37,755 bases of DNA, taken from contig JAGBLL010000129.1 in the NCBI GenBank assembly GCA_017635465.1, positions 1 through 37,755 on the forward strand, read 5' to 3'. Origin of the DNA: Bacilli bacterium. GTDB lineage: Bacteria; Bacillota_I; Bacilli_A; RFN20; CAG-826. The notes under the pieces were generated by a model, which made no database searches, was not told where the DNA came from, and worked only from the letters and a program-made list of their open reading frames with translations. Shown here one piece after another: positions 9,215-15,997 of this stretch. The translations under genes were made by a program, and so were the position numbers. Position 1 is the first letter of the stretch. Every line of letters starts with the position of its first letter.

Positions 9215-9243
9215 GACCATCTAAAAGATGGTCTTTTCTTTTA
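9215..9243 (+). terminator. Rho-independent terminator of pnp
   Basis: GACCATC (9215-9221) and GATGGTC (9227-9233) form a perfect 7-bp stem with a TAAAA loop, followed by TTTTCTTTT. It lies 21 bases after the pnp stop. Confidence 0.9.
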
Positions 9244-9357
9244 CCTTTATTCAATATGAGCATAAAGTTGAATATATCATTAATGTTTAATAAATAAATA
9301 TCAAAATAGGCATCCTTTCATCATAGGAGGTCTTTTTTGTGCGTTAATCGTTTTTTC

Positions 9358-9387
9358 TAGTCAACAACAATGATTGTTATATATAAT
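9358..9387 (+). promoter_or_regulatory. Candidate promoter for the Big_2 lipoprotein
   Basis: A perfect TATAAT (9382-9387) is preceded at 18 bases by TAGTCA (9358-9363, 4 of 6 matches). The predicted leader is about 90 bases. The rest of the 240-base gap from the pnp terminator is AT-rich with no ORF that can be supported. Confidence 0.45.
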
Positions 9388-9482
9388 ATAAATAACTAAA
9401 GGATTTGTTAGATAATACATTCAAGCGAAGTTTTTTAGCAAACCCAAATCATTTTTAATGAAAGAGAAAGGAATTTTTAAAA

Positions 9483-10955
9483 ATGAAGAAAACAAGGATT
9501 TTTCTACCATTTTTAGCTTTGACATTAACATTGGGTCTAGCCGCATGTAATGGTCCAAAGCCAACATCAGGTGAACAATCACAACCAAAATCCAGCATCC
9601 CTGCTCAACCAAAGATTGCAGTGACCGCTGAGAACAACAAAACAACATTAGTGCTCGGTGAATCCGTGCAACTAAAGAGCGACATCGAAGGTGTCGAATG
9701 GTCAAGTGCTGATGCAAATATCGCTACAGTTTCCACAAGTGGATTAGTGGAATCTAAAGGCGTGGGCGAAGTTAAGATTACCGCTAAAAAAGAAGGCTAT
9801 CAAAACGGTACAATTACCATTACTATTAATAGACCAGCCGCTACAGCGACATTACATTTCGAACAAGCTGATCACTATTCAGCGGATGGCGAATGGATTA
9901 ATAGCAATCGTGGACCAGGTGAAACCCCAGTCTACGACAAATCTTCAGCTTCTGATGGCACATGCATCGGTTATTTTGGTGAAGGTGATAAAGAAACGTT
10001 AACATTCACCTCTGATAAAGCCGTTAAAGCCGAGCTCGTTGTCACTATGGGTCATAATAGTTCATTTAGTCCATTAAGTGATGCCTTTGACGCGAAATTC
10101 AATAATGCCGCTCTTGATTTATCAAAAGCCGCTTATGAATCAGATACTGATGGTCAAGGTGGTTACACCTTCCAAGGTGTCTCATTTGGTAGCGTTAACT
10201 TAATCGCTGGTAATAACGTTTTAGAAATCTCAATGAAAGGTAATGTTCCTTATTTAGATGATTTAGAAATTTATGCTGAAAGCGCCGCAACAATTGCTAT
10301 TGTTCCAGCACAAGAAAAAGAAAAGATTGTTATTACAAATCCTGAAACAGATTTAACATTTGAAGCTGAATCCACACTCCAATTAACATGTAATACTGAA
10401 GGTGTCACTTGGGCATCTTCTAATGAAGCAGTTGCCACAGTTAGTGAAACTGGTTTAGTTACCGGTGTCGCTAAAGGTAGTGCGAATATCACCGCTAGAA
10501 AAGATGGTATGTTAACTGGTAAAGTGACAGTTAATATTACAGAAAAATTAGCGGACGGTGAACTTATTGTTCAAGTAGAAAGCGGTACAGGTGAAGGTAT
10601 CACATTTAGAACATCATATAACACTGATACTCAAATCGTTGATGCTTGGCCAAAAGATGCTGTTTTAACTTTAACATTTGATTCCACAAAATCTGGTGGC
10701 TTCAAACTTTGCTTGTTTGGTAGAGCTTCTGGTGGTTATCAATCTGAAACAACAGATAAACCAGCGGAAATGATGGAAATTACAGTCAATGGCTCTAAAG
10801 CAACATTAACCGGTGAAATCGCTCCTGGTTCTTTCGCCTTACATGAAATTGGTACAGTAGTCCTTCAAAAAGGAAGTAATACCATGACTGTTAAAAACTT
10901 AGGTGAAACAATCACAACTATCGATTACTTCAGATTAATTCCATTAGGTAAATAA
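9483..10955 (+). CDS. Secreted lipoprotein with two Ig-like (Big_2) domains and two carbohydrate-binding-like domains
   Basis: This is a cell-surface lipoprotein of 490 residues. The signal peptide ends TLGLAACNG with the lipid Cys at residue 22, followed by a Pro/Gln/Ser-rich linker. Domain order is: Big_2 (VLGESVQLKSDIEGVEWSSA, ATVSTSGLVESKGVGEVKIT) at about 40-115; a jelly-roll-like region (TLHFEQADHYSADGEW to YLDDLEIYAE) at about 120-260; a second Big_2 (LQLTCNTEGVTWASSNEAVA, GLVTGVAKGSANITARKDG); and a second jelly-roll-like region (ELIVQVESGTGEGITFRTSY to TTIDYFRLIPLGK). Both inter-Ig regions have the CBM6/CBM35-like pattern of an E near the start and a final D-Y-F-R or D-D-L-E-I strand. 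No catalytic domain is present, so binding of surface or dietary glycan is the inference. It is a single-gene unit between terminators. Confidence 0.8.
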   Translation: MKKTRIFLPFLALTLTLGLAACNGPKPTSGEQSQPKSSIPAQPKIAVTAENNKTTLVLGESVQLKSDIEGVEWSSADANIATVSTSGLVESKGVGEVKITAKKEGYQNGTITITINRPAATATLHFEQADHYSADGEWINSNRGPGETPVYDKSSASDGTCIGYFGEGDKETLTFTSDKAVKAELVVTMGHNSSFSPLSDAFDAKFNNAALDLSKAAYESDTDGQGGYTFQGVSFGSVNLIAGNNVLEISMKGNVPYLDDLEIYAESAATIAIVPAQEKEKIVITNPETDLTFEAESTLQLTCNTEGVTWASSNEAVATVSETGLVTGVAKGSANITARKDGMLTGKVTVNITEKLADGELIVQVESGTGEGITFRTSYNTDTQIVDAWPKDAVLTLTFDSTKSGGFKLCLFGRASGGYQSETTDKPAEMMEITVNGSKATLTGEIAPGSFALHEIGTVVLQKGSNTMTVKNLGETITTIDYFRLIPLGK

Positions 10956-10970
10956 GTTTTTCTAACTATA

Positions 10971-10998
10971 GACCTCTCTATATAGGGAGGTCTTTTTT
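10971..10998 (+). terminator. Rho-independent terminator of the Big_2 lipoprotein gene
   Basis: GACCTCTC (10971-10978) pairs with GGGAGGTC (10985-10992), with one T-G pair, around TATATA, followed by TTTTTT. Confidence 0.9.
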
Positions 10999-11008
10999 AA
11001 TGCAATCA

Positions 11009-11037
11009 TTGAATTTATTTCCCTTTATTCATATAAT
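11009..11037 (+). promoter_or_regulatory. Sigma-A promoter of the glycerol-3-phosphate-type redox operon
   Basis: TTGAAT (11009-11014, 4 of 6 matches) and a perfect TATAAT (11032-11037) are separated by 17 bases. The predicted transcription start near 11044 leaves a leader of only 15-20 bases. Confidence 0.7.
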
Positions 11038-11058
11038 GAATATGATAGAAAGATATAT

Positions 11059-12507
11059 ATGATTATGAAACAAATACATGATGTTTTAATCATTGGCGCT
11101 GGTGTCACTGGCACAATGATTGCAAGAGAATTAAGTAAATATCAGATAGATGCTATCATTATTGATAAATCTAATGATGCTGGTAATATGACCAGTTCCG
11201 CTAATAGTGCCATTATCCACAGTGGTTATGACCCAGAACCTGGCACAAATAAAGCTAAATTTAATGTCTTAGGTAATAAGATGTATCCAGAACTAGTAAA
11301 GCAATTAGATGTACCATTTATTCCATGTGGTTCTTTAACTATTGCTTTAGAAGAAGAACAACTTGAAACTCTTAAAATGCTCGCTGAACGCTCTAAGATT
11401 AATGGTGTTCCAGTTGAACTATTAAATAGAGAACAAGTCTTAGAAAAAGAACCAAATATCAATCCAGAAGTTAAAGGTGCTTTATTTGCTCCAACAGCGG
11501 GTGTTATTGATCCATTTAATTTAGTGGTTCACGCCATGGAAAACGCCATTGATAATGGTGTAAATTTCTTAAGAAATCACGAAGTATTAGATATTAAGAA
11601 AGAAAATGACTACTTTGTAGTCAAAACAAATAAAGAAGATTTATATTCTCGTATCGTTATTAACGCTGCGGGTGTTAAGGCTGATAAGATTGCTGCGATG
11701 ATTGAAGAAATCGATTGGGCAATTACACCAAGAAAAGGCGAATATTATTTATTAGATCACTATAAAGAAGGTTTAGTGAACAGCACAATATTCCCTTTAC
11801 CAAGTAAGAAAGGTAAAGGCATTTTAGTTTCCATTACCTCATCAGGTAATTATATTGTTGGTCCAAGTAGTGAATTAGCTGATCCAGATGATTTGTCAAC
11901 TGATGCTCCAACATTAGCGAATATTAAGCAATCCGCTTCAATGATGGTGCCTTCTATTCCATTTAGAGAAACAATTAGAGTCTTCTCTGGTTTAAGAGCG
12001 ACATGTACTCGTCATGATTTCATCATCGAACCAGCGAAGAACGAAAGAAAATTCATTAATGTTGCCGGTATTGAATCTCCTGGTTTTGTTTCTTCTCCAG
12101 CGATTGCCCAATATGTCGTTAATGAATTAATTAAACCAATCATGGATTTAAAAGATAATCCTTCGTTTAATCCATGCGTTAAACCATATCATCGCATGCA
12201 TTATTTATCGGAAGAACAACAAATTCAAACAATTAAAGATAATCCAGAATTTGGCGAAATTATTTGTAACTGTGAACATATCTCCTTAGGAGAAATCAAT
12301 GAAGCGCTTTCTAGAAGCTGTCCTCCAGTTTCTATTAAAGGCGTTAAAAGAAGAACAAGAGCGGGATTTGGTAAATGCCAAGGTGGCTTCTGTCAACCGA
12401 AGATTCTTTTGCTTTTAGCAAAGCATTATGGTGTTTCACCAATGGAAATCCCTCTTAATGAAGATGGTAGTTATATCATTGATCATTTAATCAAGGAGGC
12501 TAAATAA
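11059..12507 (+). CDS. FAD-dependent glycerol-3-phosphate dehydrogenase-like oxidoreductase with C-terminal [2Fe-2S] BFD domain
   Basis: This GlpA-like flavoprotein has 482 residues. The N-terminal FAD site is DVLIIGAGVTGTMIARELSK (G-x-G-x-x-G), with MTSSANSAIIHSGYDPEPG typical of the DAO/GlpO superfamily. The C-terminus carries a Fer2_BFD domain with the cysteine pattern IICNCEHISLGEI (C-x-C) and FGKCQGGFCQPK (C-x4-C). This three-gene set is widespread in anaerobic Bacillota, where it is annotated as a G3P dehydrogenase that passes electrons to the partner proteins. The true substrate may be another 2-hydroxy compound, because no glpK or glpF is in view. ATGs at 11059 and 11065 are both possible, and the ribosome binding site is weak (AGAAAGA). 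The next gene starts 2 bases later. Confidence 0.85.
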   Translation: MIMKQIHDVLIIGAGVTGTMIARELSKYQIDAIIIDKSNDAGNMTSSANSAIIHSGYDPEPGTNKAKFNVLGNKMYPELVKQLDVPFIPCGSLTIALEEEQLETLKMLAERSKINGVPVELLNREQVLEKEPNINPEVKGALFAPTAGVIDPFNLVVHAMENAIDNGVNFLRNHEVLDIKKENDYFVVKTNKEDLYSRIVINAAGVKADKIAAMIEEIDWAITPRKGEYYLLDHYKEGLVNSTIFPLPSKKGKGILVSITSSGNYIVGPSSELADPDDLSTDAPTLANIKQSASMMVPSIPFRETIRVFSGLRATCTRHDFIIEPAKNERKFINVAGIESPGFVSSPAIAQYVVNELIKPIMDLKDNPSFNPCVKPYHRMHYLSEEQQIQTIKDNPEFGEIICNCEHISLGEINEALSRSCPPVSIKGVKRRTRAGFGKCQGGFCQPKILLLLAKHYGVSPMEIPLNEDGSYIIDHLIKEAK

Positions 12508-12509
12508 TT

Positions 12510-13760
12510 ATGAGACAAATTGATTTAGTGATTATTGGTAGTGGCGCTGCTGGTATGGCCGCGGCTATCGAAGCAAAGAAAAATGGTGTTGATGATTTAT
12601 TGATTTTGGAGAAAGACGGTCAATTAGGTGGTATTTTAAATCAATGTATTCACAACGGCTTTGGTCTTACTGAATTTAAAGAAGAATTAACTGGACCAGA
12701 ATATTTACAAAGATTCGTTGATCAAGTTAAAGAACTAACAATCCCATATAAACTTAACGCTCAAGTCATTGATTTATCTAAGGATAAAGTTGTTACATAT
12801 TCTTCTAAAGAAGATGGCTTAGTTAAATTACACGCTAAAGCTATTATTATGGCTACAGGCTGTTATGAAAGGAATGCAGGTGCAATTATGCTTCCTGGTG
12901 ATAGATGTAGTGGCGTGATTACCGCTGGAACAGCGCAAAGATATTTAAATATCAATGGCTTAATGGTCGGTAAACGCGTTGTTATTCTTGGTAGTGGTGA
13001 TATCGGTTTAATTATGGCGAGAAGATTAACATTAGAAGGCGCTAAAGTCTTATGCGTTAGTGAAATCATGCCTTATAGTGCGGGTCTTAACCGCAACATT
13101 CAACAATGCTTAATTGACTATGATATTCCTTTATATTTATCTAGAACTGTTAGTAAAGTCATTGGTAAAGACCGCTTAGAAAAGGTCATTTTAAGTGCAG
13201 TAGATGAAAACCTACAAATCATTCCAAATACAGAAATGGAATTTGAATGTGATACTTTAATACTTTCTGTTGGTTTGATTCCTTATATATCCTTATTAAA
13301 TTATATTGATTGCCCAACAAGCTCCACGAAAGGAGCAGTTGTTAACCAATATATGGAAACAATGATTCCTGGTATCTTTACCTGTGGTAACTGTTTACAC
13401 GTTCACGACGTCGTTGACTTTGTCAGTCAAGAAGCACGTTTAGCGGGTCAATCCGCAGCGCTATATCTCCATAATAAAATTAATAATAATGAAGATAAAA
13501 TCAATATAAAACCAGGAAATAATATATCCTACGTTTTACCACAATTTGTTTTAAAGAACAGCGTTAATGATTTGACATTTAAGTTCCGTGTGAGAAAACC
13601 ACTTAAAGATCAAGTTGTTCTCATCAAAGCAGGAGAAAATGTTCTTGGTAAAGTTGTTAAACCCGCTTTAATTCCATCAGAAATGGTGATGGTGAATTTA
13701 AGCAAAGATAAACTAGTAGATGTGAAAGATGAGATTGTCATCTCAGTGGAGGACCGCTAA
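12510..13760 (+). CDS. GlpB-like FAD/NAD(P)-dependent pyridine nucleotide-disulfide-type oxidoreductase
   Basis: This is the second subunit of the redox operon, 416 residues. It has an N-terminal FAD dinucleotide fold (DLVIIGSGAAGMAAAIEAKK), the GGILNQCIHNGFGL segment characteristic of this subfamily, an internal NAD(P)-binding fold (RVVILGSGDIGLIMARRLTL) and the C-terminal FAD motif PGIFTCGNCLHVHDVVDFVS. The last 70 residues, starting around YVLPQFVLK, resemble a small beta domain found in relatives. It probably takes electrons from the upstream flavoprotein and reduces NAD(P) or a quinone. It is tightly packed: 2 bases from the gene before and 1 base from the gene after, with a ribosome binding site (AAGGAGG) inside the end of the previous gene. 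Confidence 0.85.
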   Translation: MRQIDLVIIGSGAAGMAAAIEAKKNGVDDLLILEKDGQLGGILNQCIHNGFGLTEFKEELTGPEYLQRFVDQVKELTIPYKLNAQVIDLSKDKVVTYSSKEDGLVKLHAKAIIMATGCYERNAGAIMLPGDRCSGVITAGTAQRYLNINGLMVGKRVVILGSGDIGLIMARRLTLEGAKVLCVSEIMPYSAGLNRNIQQCLIDYDIPLYLSRTVSKVIGKDRLEKVILSAVDENLQIIPNTEMEFECDTLILSVGLIPYISLLNYIDCPTSSTKGAVVNQYMETMIPGIFTCGNCLHVHDVVDFVSQEARLAGQSAALYLHNKINNNEDKINIKPGNNISYVLPQFVLKNSVNDLTFKFRVRKPLKDQVVLIKAGENVLGKVVKPALIPSEMVMVNLSKDKLVDVKDEIVISVEDR

Positions 13761-13761
13761 T

Positions 13762-14103
13762 ATGAAAGATTTAACTTGTATCGTTTGTCCAAGAGGTTGC
13801 CGTTTACACGTCGATGATGACATGAATGTCACTGGTAATTTTTGCCCACGTGGTAAAGCCTACGCCATTAGTGAACTCACTAATCCTGTGAGAACAATCA
13901 CATCATCAATTAAGGTTAGTAACCGCGAATACACTTTAGTGTCTGTAAAAACGACAAATCCAGTACCCAAAGATAAAATCTTTGATGTCATGAAAGAGAT
14001 TGATAAATTAAGCGTTGAAGCGCCAGTAAGAATTGGTGATATCGTTAAAAAAAGTATCTTAGGTCTCGACAGTGATATCGTTATCACTAAAAACATCGAT
14101 TAA
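13762..14103 (+). CDS. DUF1667 iron-sulfur-type small protein (GlpC-like third component)
   Basis: This 113-residue protein begins LTCIVCPRGCRLHVD and continues TGNFCPRGKAYA, giving four Cys in a C-x2-C-x3-C ... C-P-R-G pattern expected to hold a metal or Fe-S centre. This is the DUF1667 signature. The family nearly always follows the two flavoproteins seen here, and its molecular role is not established. ATG 13762 is chosen because it follows the upstream stop by 1 base and has GGAGG at 13748-13752, and because homologous sequence starts here. An in-frame ATG at 13729 lies within the upstream gene. No clear terminator follows before the RNase J promoter. Confidence 0.85.
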   Translation: MKDLTCIVCPRGCRLHVDDDMNVTGNFCPRGKAYAISELTNPVRTITSSIKVSNREYTLVSVKTTNPVPKDKIFDVMKEIDKLSVEAPVRIGDIVKKSILGLDSDIVITKNID

Positions 14104-14178
14104 ATAATCAGCATAAATAATTGTTAAAATTAGCAAAGAAATCATTTTGTAAACACCCATTAATCTTTTAATATTAAG

Positions 14179-14205
14179 AACTTAAAGGTATAATATCTTT
14201 AAGTT
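14179..14205 (+). promoter_or_regulatory. RNase J gene -10 box inside a perfect 9-bp inverted repeat
   Basis: A perfect TATAAT (14189-14194) lies in the 9-base spacer of the inverted repeat AACTTAAAG (14179-14187) / CTTTAAGTT (14197-14205). No good -35 box is found at 16-18 bases. The repeat is placed like an operator or like a hairpin at the 5' end of the transcript. The -10 is seen directly, and the regulatory role is inferred. Confidence 0.5.
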
Positions 14206-14232
14206 GAAACATACTAATGGAAGGAGAACGCT

Positions 14233-15918
14233 TTGGAAGACATTATTAAAGTGTCCGCTTTAGGTGGGCTTGATGAGAATGGTCGTGACTGTTACGTTAT
14301 TGAAATTAATAACGATATTTTTGTTATTGATGCTGGTCTTGCTTTACCTGATAAAACTATTCCTGGTGTTGACTACCTTTTAGCAAATGCTCAATATCTT
14401 ATTTCTAATAAGGATAGGATTAGAGCCTATATTATGACTCACGCTCATGATGAAAACATGGGTGCTTTAAAATATTTCTATGATGACGCTCCAGCGCCAA
14501 TTTATTGTACACGCTTTACTAAGCACGTCATCGAGACACAGTTCAATTTTAATGAATTAAGAATTCCATTAGATTTTGAAGTCGTCCCTCCAACAAGCTC
14601 ACAAAAGATTGCTGGTAGAAATGTTCATTTCTTCCAAACATCACATAACGCTGCTTATTCCTTTGGTGTCGCTATTGAAACTAGTAAAGGCAACATCGTT
14701 TTTACAAGTGACTTTATCGTCGACTATTCTGTTAAAACACCTGCTTATATCTTTGATATGAAAGCTTTAAGCATTCTTTCAGAAAAGCCAACATTCTTAT
14801 TAATGAGTGAATCTAAAGGAGCGAATTATGAAGGTTATTGCTCTCCTCGTCACCGTGTCATTCCATTAATTGAAAGATATTTCAAAACCAATAGAAGAAT
14901 ATTTATTAACTGCTTCTGGCAAAACTTCTTCAGAATTAGTGAAATCATCGATTTATGTATCGAAAACAATAAAAAAATTTTCTTCTATAACGAATTCACA
15001 AGACAAATCATGAAGATGTTGATGGATTTTAATCCAACAAGAATCCCATCTAGTATTATTGTTAATAAAGAAGATTTATTAAGAGTTAGAGAACAAGAAT
15101 TAGTCATCCTCATGCTCGGTAGAGGTGAGGAAATTTATAAAGAATTAGTCAACATCGCTGATGGTACAGGCGAAGATAAGCGCGTGAGATTAAATCACCG
15201 TGATATCTTTATTAACGCTGCCTTACCAACACCAACTTTAGAAACAATTGCCACAAGAAGTATTGATTATTTGTATCGTACAGGCGCAGATGTGGTGTGG
15301 ATTAAAAAGAACCAAATTACTGCGATGCATCCACGTCAAGATGATCTTAAATTCTTCTTATCCGTCTTAAAACCAAGATATTATTTACCAGTTCGTGGTA
15401 ATTTCATTAACTTAATGGCTAACGCTAAATTGGCTTTATCAATGGGTATTGGTTTAAATCACACCAATGTGTTTATCTTAGATAACGGCATGCAACTTTG
15501 CTTTAATGAATTAGGTAGACCATCAATTCTTCCTAATAATCCTGCCATTATGCCAACTCACCCAATCTTAGTTGATGGTAGTGGCGTTTCTACTAATGTG
15601 GCAGAAAATATTGTTAATGACCGTCGTCAACTTAGTGTTGATGGTGTAGTGGTGATTGCCGTCACAGTTAGTGTGGAAGAAAAACGCATTATTGCCGGTC
15701 CTGATTGTCAAATGCGTGGCTTCGTTTATGTGAAAGAAGCGGAGCCATTATTAAAATCAATCGCTAACATTTTTGTTGATGAAGTGACAACTGCTTTATC
15801 AGTCAATAACATCGATTTTGAAAACGTCAAAGCGACCGCTCAAGAAAGAATTAGACGCTTCATTAAACGTGAAAATGGCCGTGAGCCAATGATCATTCCA
15901 ATCATAGTGACAAAATAG
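14233..15918 (+). CDS. rnj: Ribonuclease J-family protein, J2-like, with altered metal-binding residues
   Basis: This is a member of the RNase J family (beta-lactamase fold, beta-CASP and C-terminal domain), 561 residues, the expected length. RNase J performs endo- and 5'-3' exonucleolytic RNA decay and maturation. Several ligands are changed: the usual H-x-H-x-D-H reads HAHDEN (residues 70-75), so Asp-His became Glu-Asn, and the late P-V-H-G-E reads PVRGN (Arg 388). His138 (QTSHNA), Asp160 (FTSDF) and His366 are kept. B. subtilis RNase J2 is similarly degenerate and acts with J1, so this is probably a J2-type subunit with low or no activity of its own. The TTG start is supported by AAGGAG at 14221-14226; the ATG at 14217 is out of frame. 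It is a single-gene unit with its own terminator. Confidence 0.85.
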   Translation: MEDIIKVSALGGLDENGRDCYVIEINNDIFVIDAGLALPDKTIPGVDYLLANAQYLISNKDRIRAYIMTHAHDENMGALKYFYDDAPAPIYCTRFTKHVIETQFNFNELRIPLDFEVVPPTSSQKIAGRNVHFFQTSHNAAYSFGVAIETSKGNIVFTSDFIVDYSVKTPAYIFDMKALSILSEKPTFLLMSESKGANYEGYCSPRHRVIPLIERYFKTNRRIFINCFWQNFFRISEIIDLCIENNKKIFFYNEFTRQIMKMLMDFNPTRIPSSIIVNKEDLLRVREQELVILMLGRGEEIYKELVNIADGTGEDKRVRLNHRDIFINAALPTPTLETIATRSIDYLYRTGADVVWIKKNQITAMHPRQDDLKFFLSVLKPRYYLPVRGNFINLMANAKLALSMGIGLNHTNVFILDNGMQLCFNELGRPSILPNNPAIMPTHPILVDGSGVSTNVAENIVNDRRQLSVDGVVVIAVTVSVEEKRIIAGPDCQMRGFVYVKEAEPLLKSIANIFVDEVTTALSVNNIDFENVKATAQERIRRFIKRENGREPMIIPIIVTK

Positions 15919-15921
15919 GAA

Positions 15922-15953
15922 AAAAGCACAACTAAAATTGTGCTTTTCTTTTT
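15922..15953 (+). terminator. Rho-independent terminator of the RNase J gene
   Basis: AAAAGCACAA (15922-15931) and TTGTGCTTTT (15938-15947) form a perfect 10-bp stem, followed by CTTTTT. Confidence 0.9.
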
Positions 15954-15962
15954 GAAAAATAC

Positions 15963-15991
15963 TTAACATAGCGCACACGTGTATTTATAAT
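15963..15991 (+). promoter_or_regulatory. Strong promoter giving a probably leaderless ftsK mRNA
   Basis: TTAACA (15963-15968, 5 of 6 matches) and a perfect TATAAT (15986-15991) are spaced by 17 bases. The usual start 7 bases after the -10 box is position 15998, the A of the ftsK ATG. No ribosome binding site exists in the 6 bases between. Confidence 0.75.
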
Positions 15992-15997
15992 ATATGT

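Noticed and set aside
9305-9340. A second terminator or small RNA upstream of the Big_2 lipoprotein (CATCCT...AGGAGGTCTTTTTT)
   Set aside because: The stem is only 4-5 bp with a mismatch, and no convincing promoter precedes it.
14104-14178. Terminator after the DUF1667 gene
   Set aside because: The AT-rich gap has no stem of useful strength, so transcription may run on into the RNase J gene.
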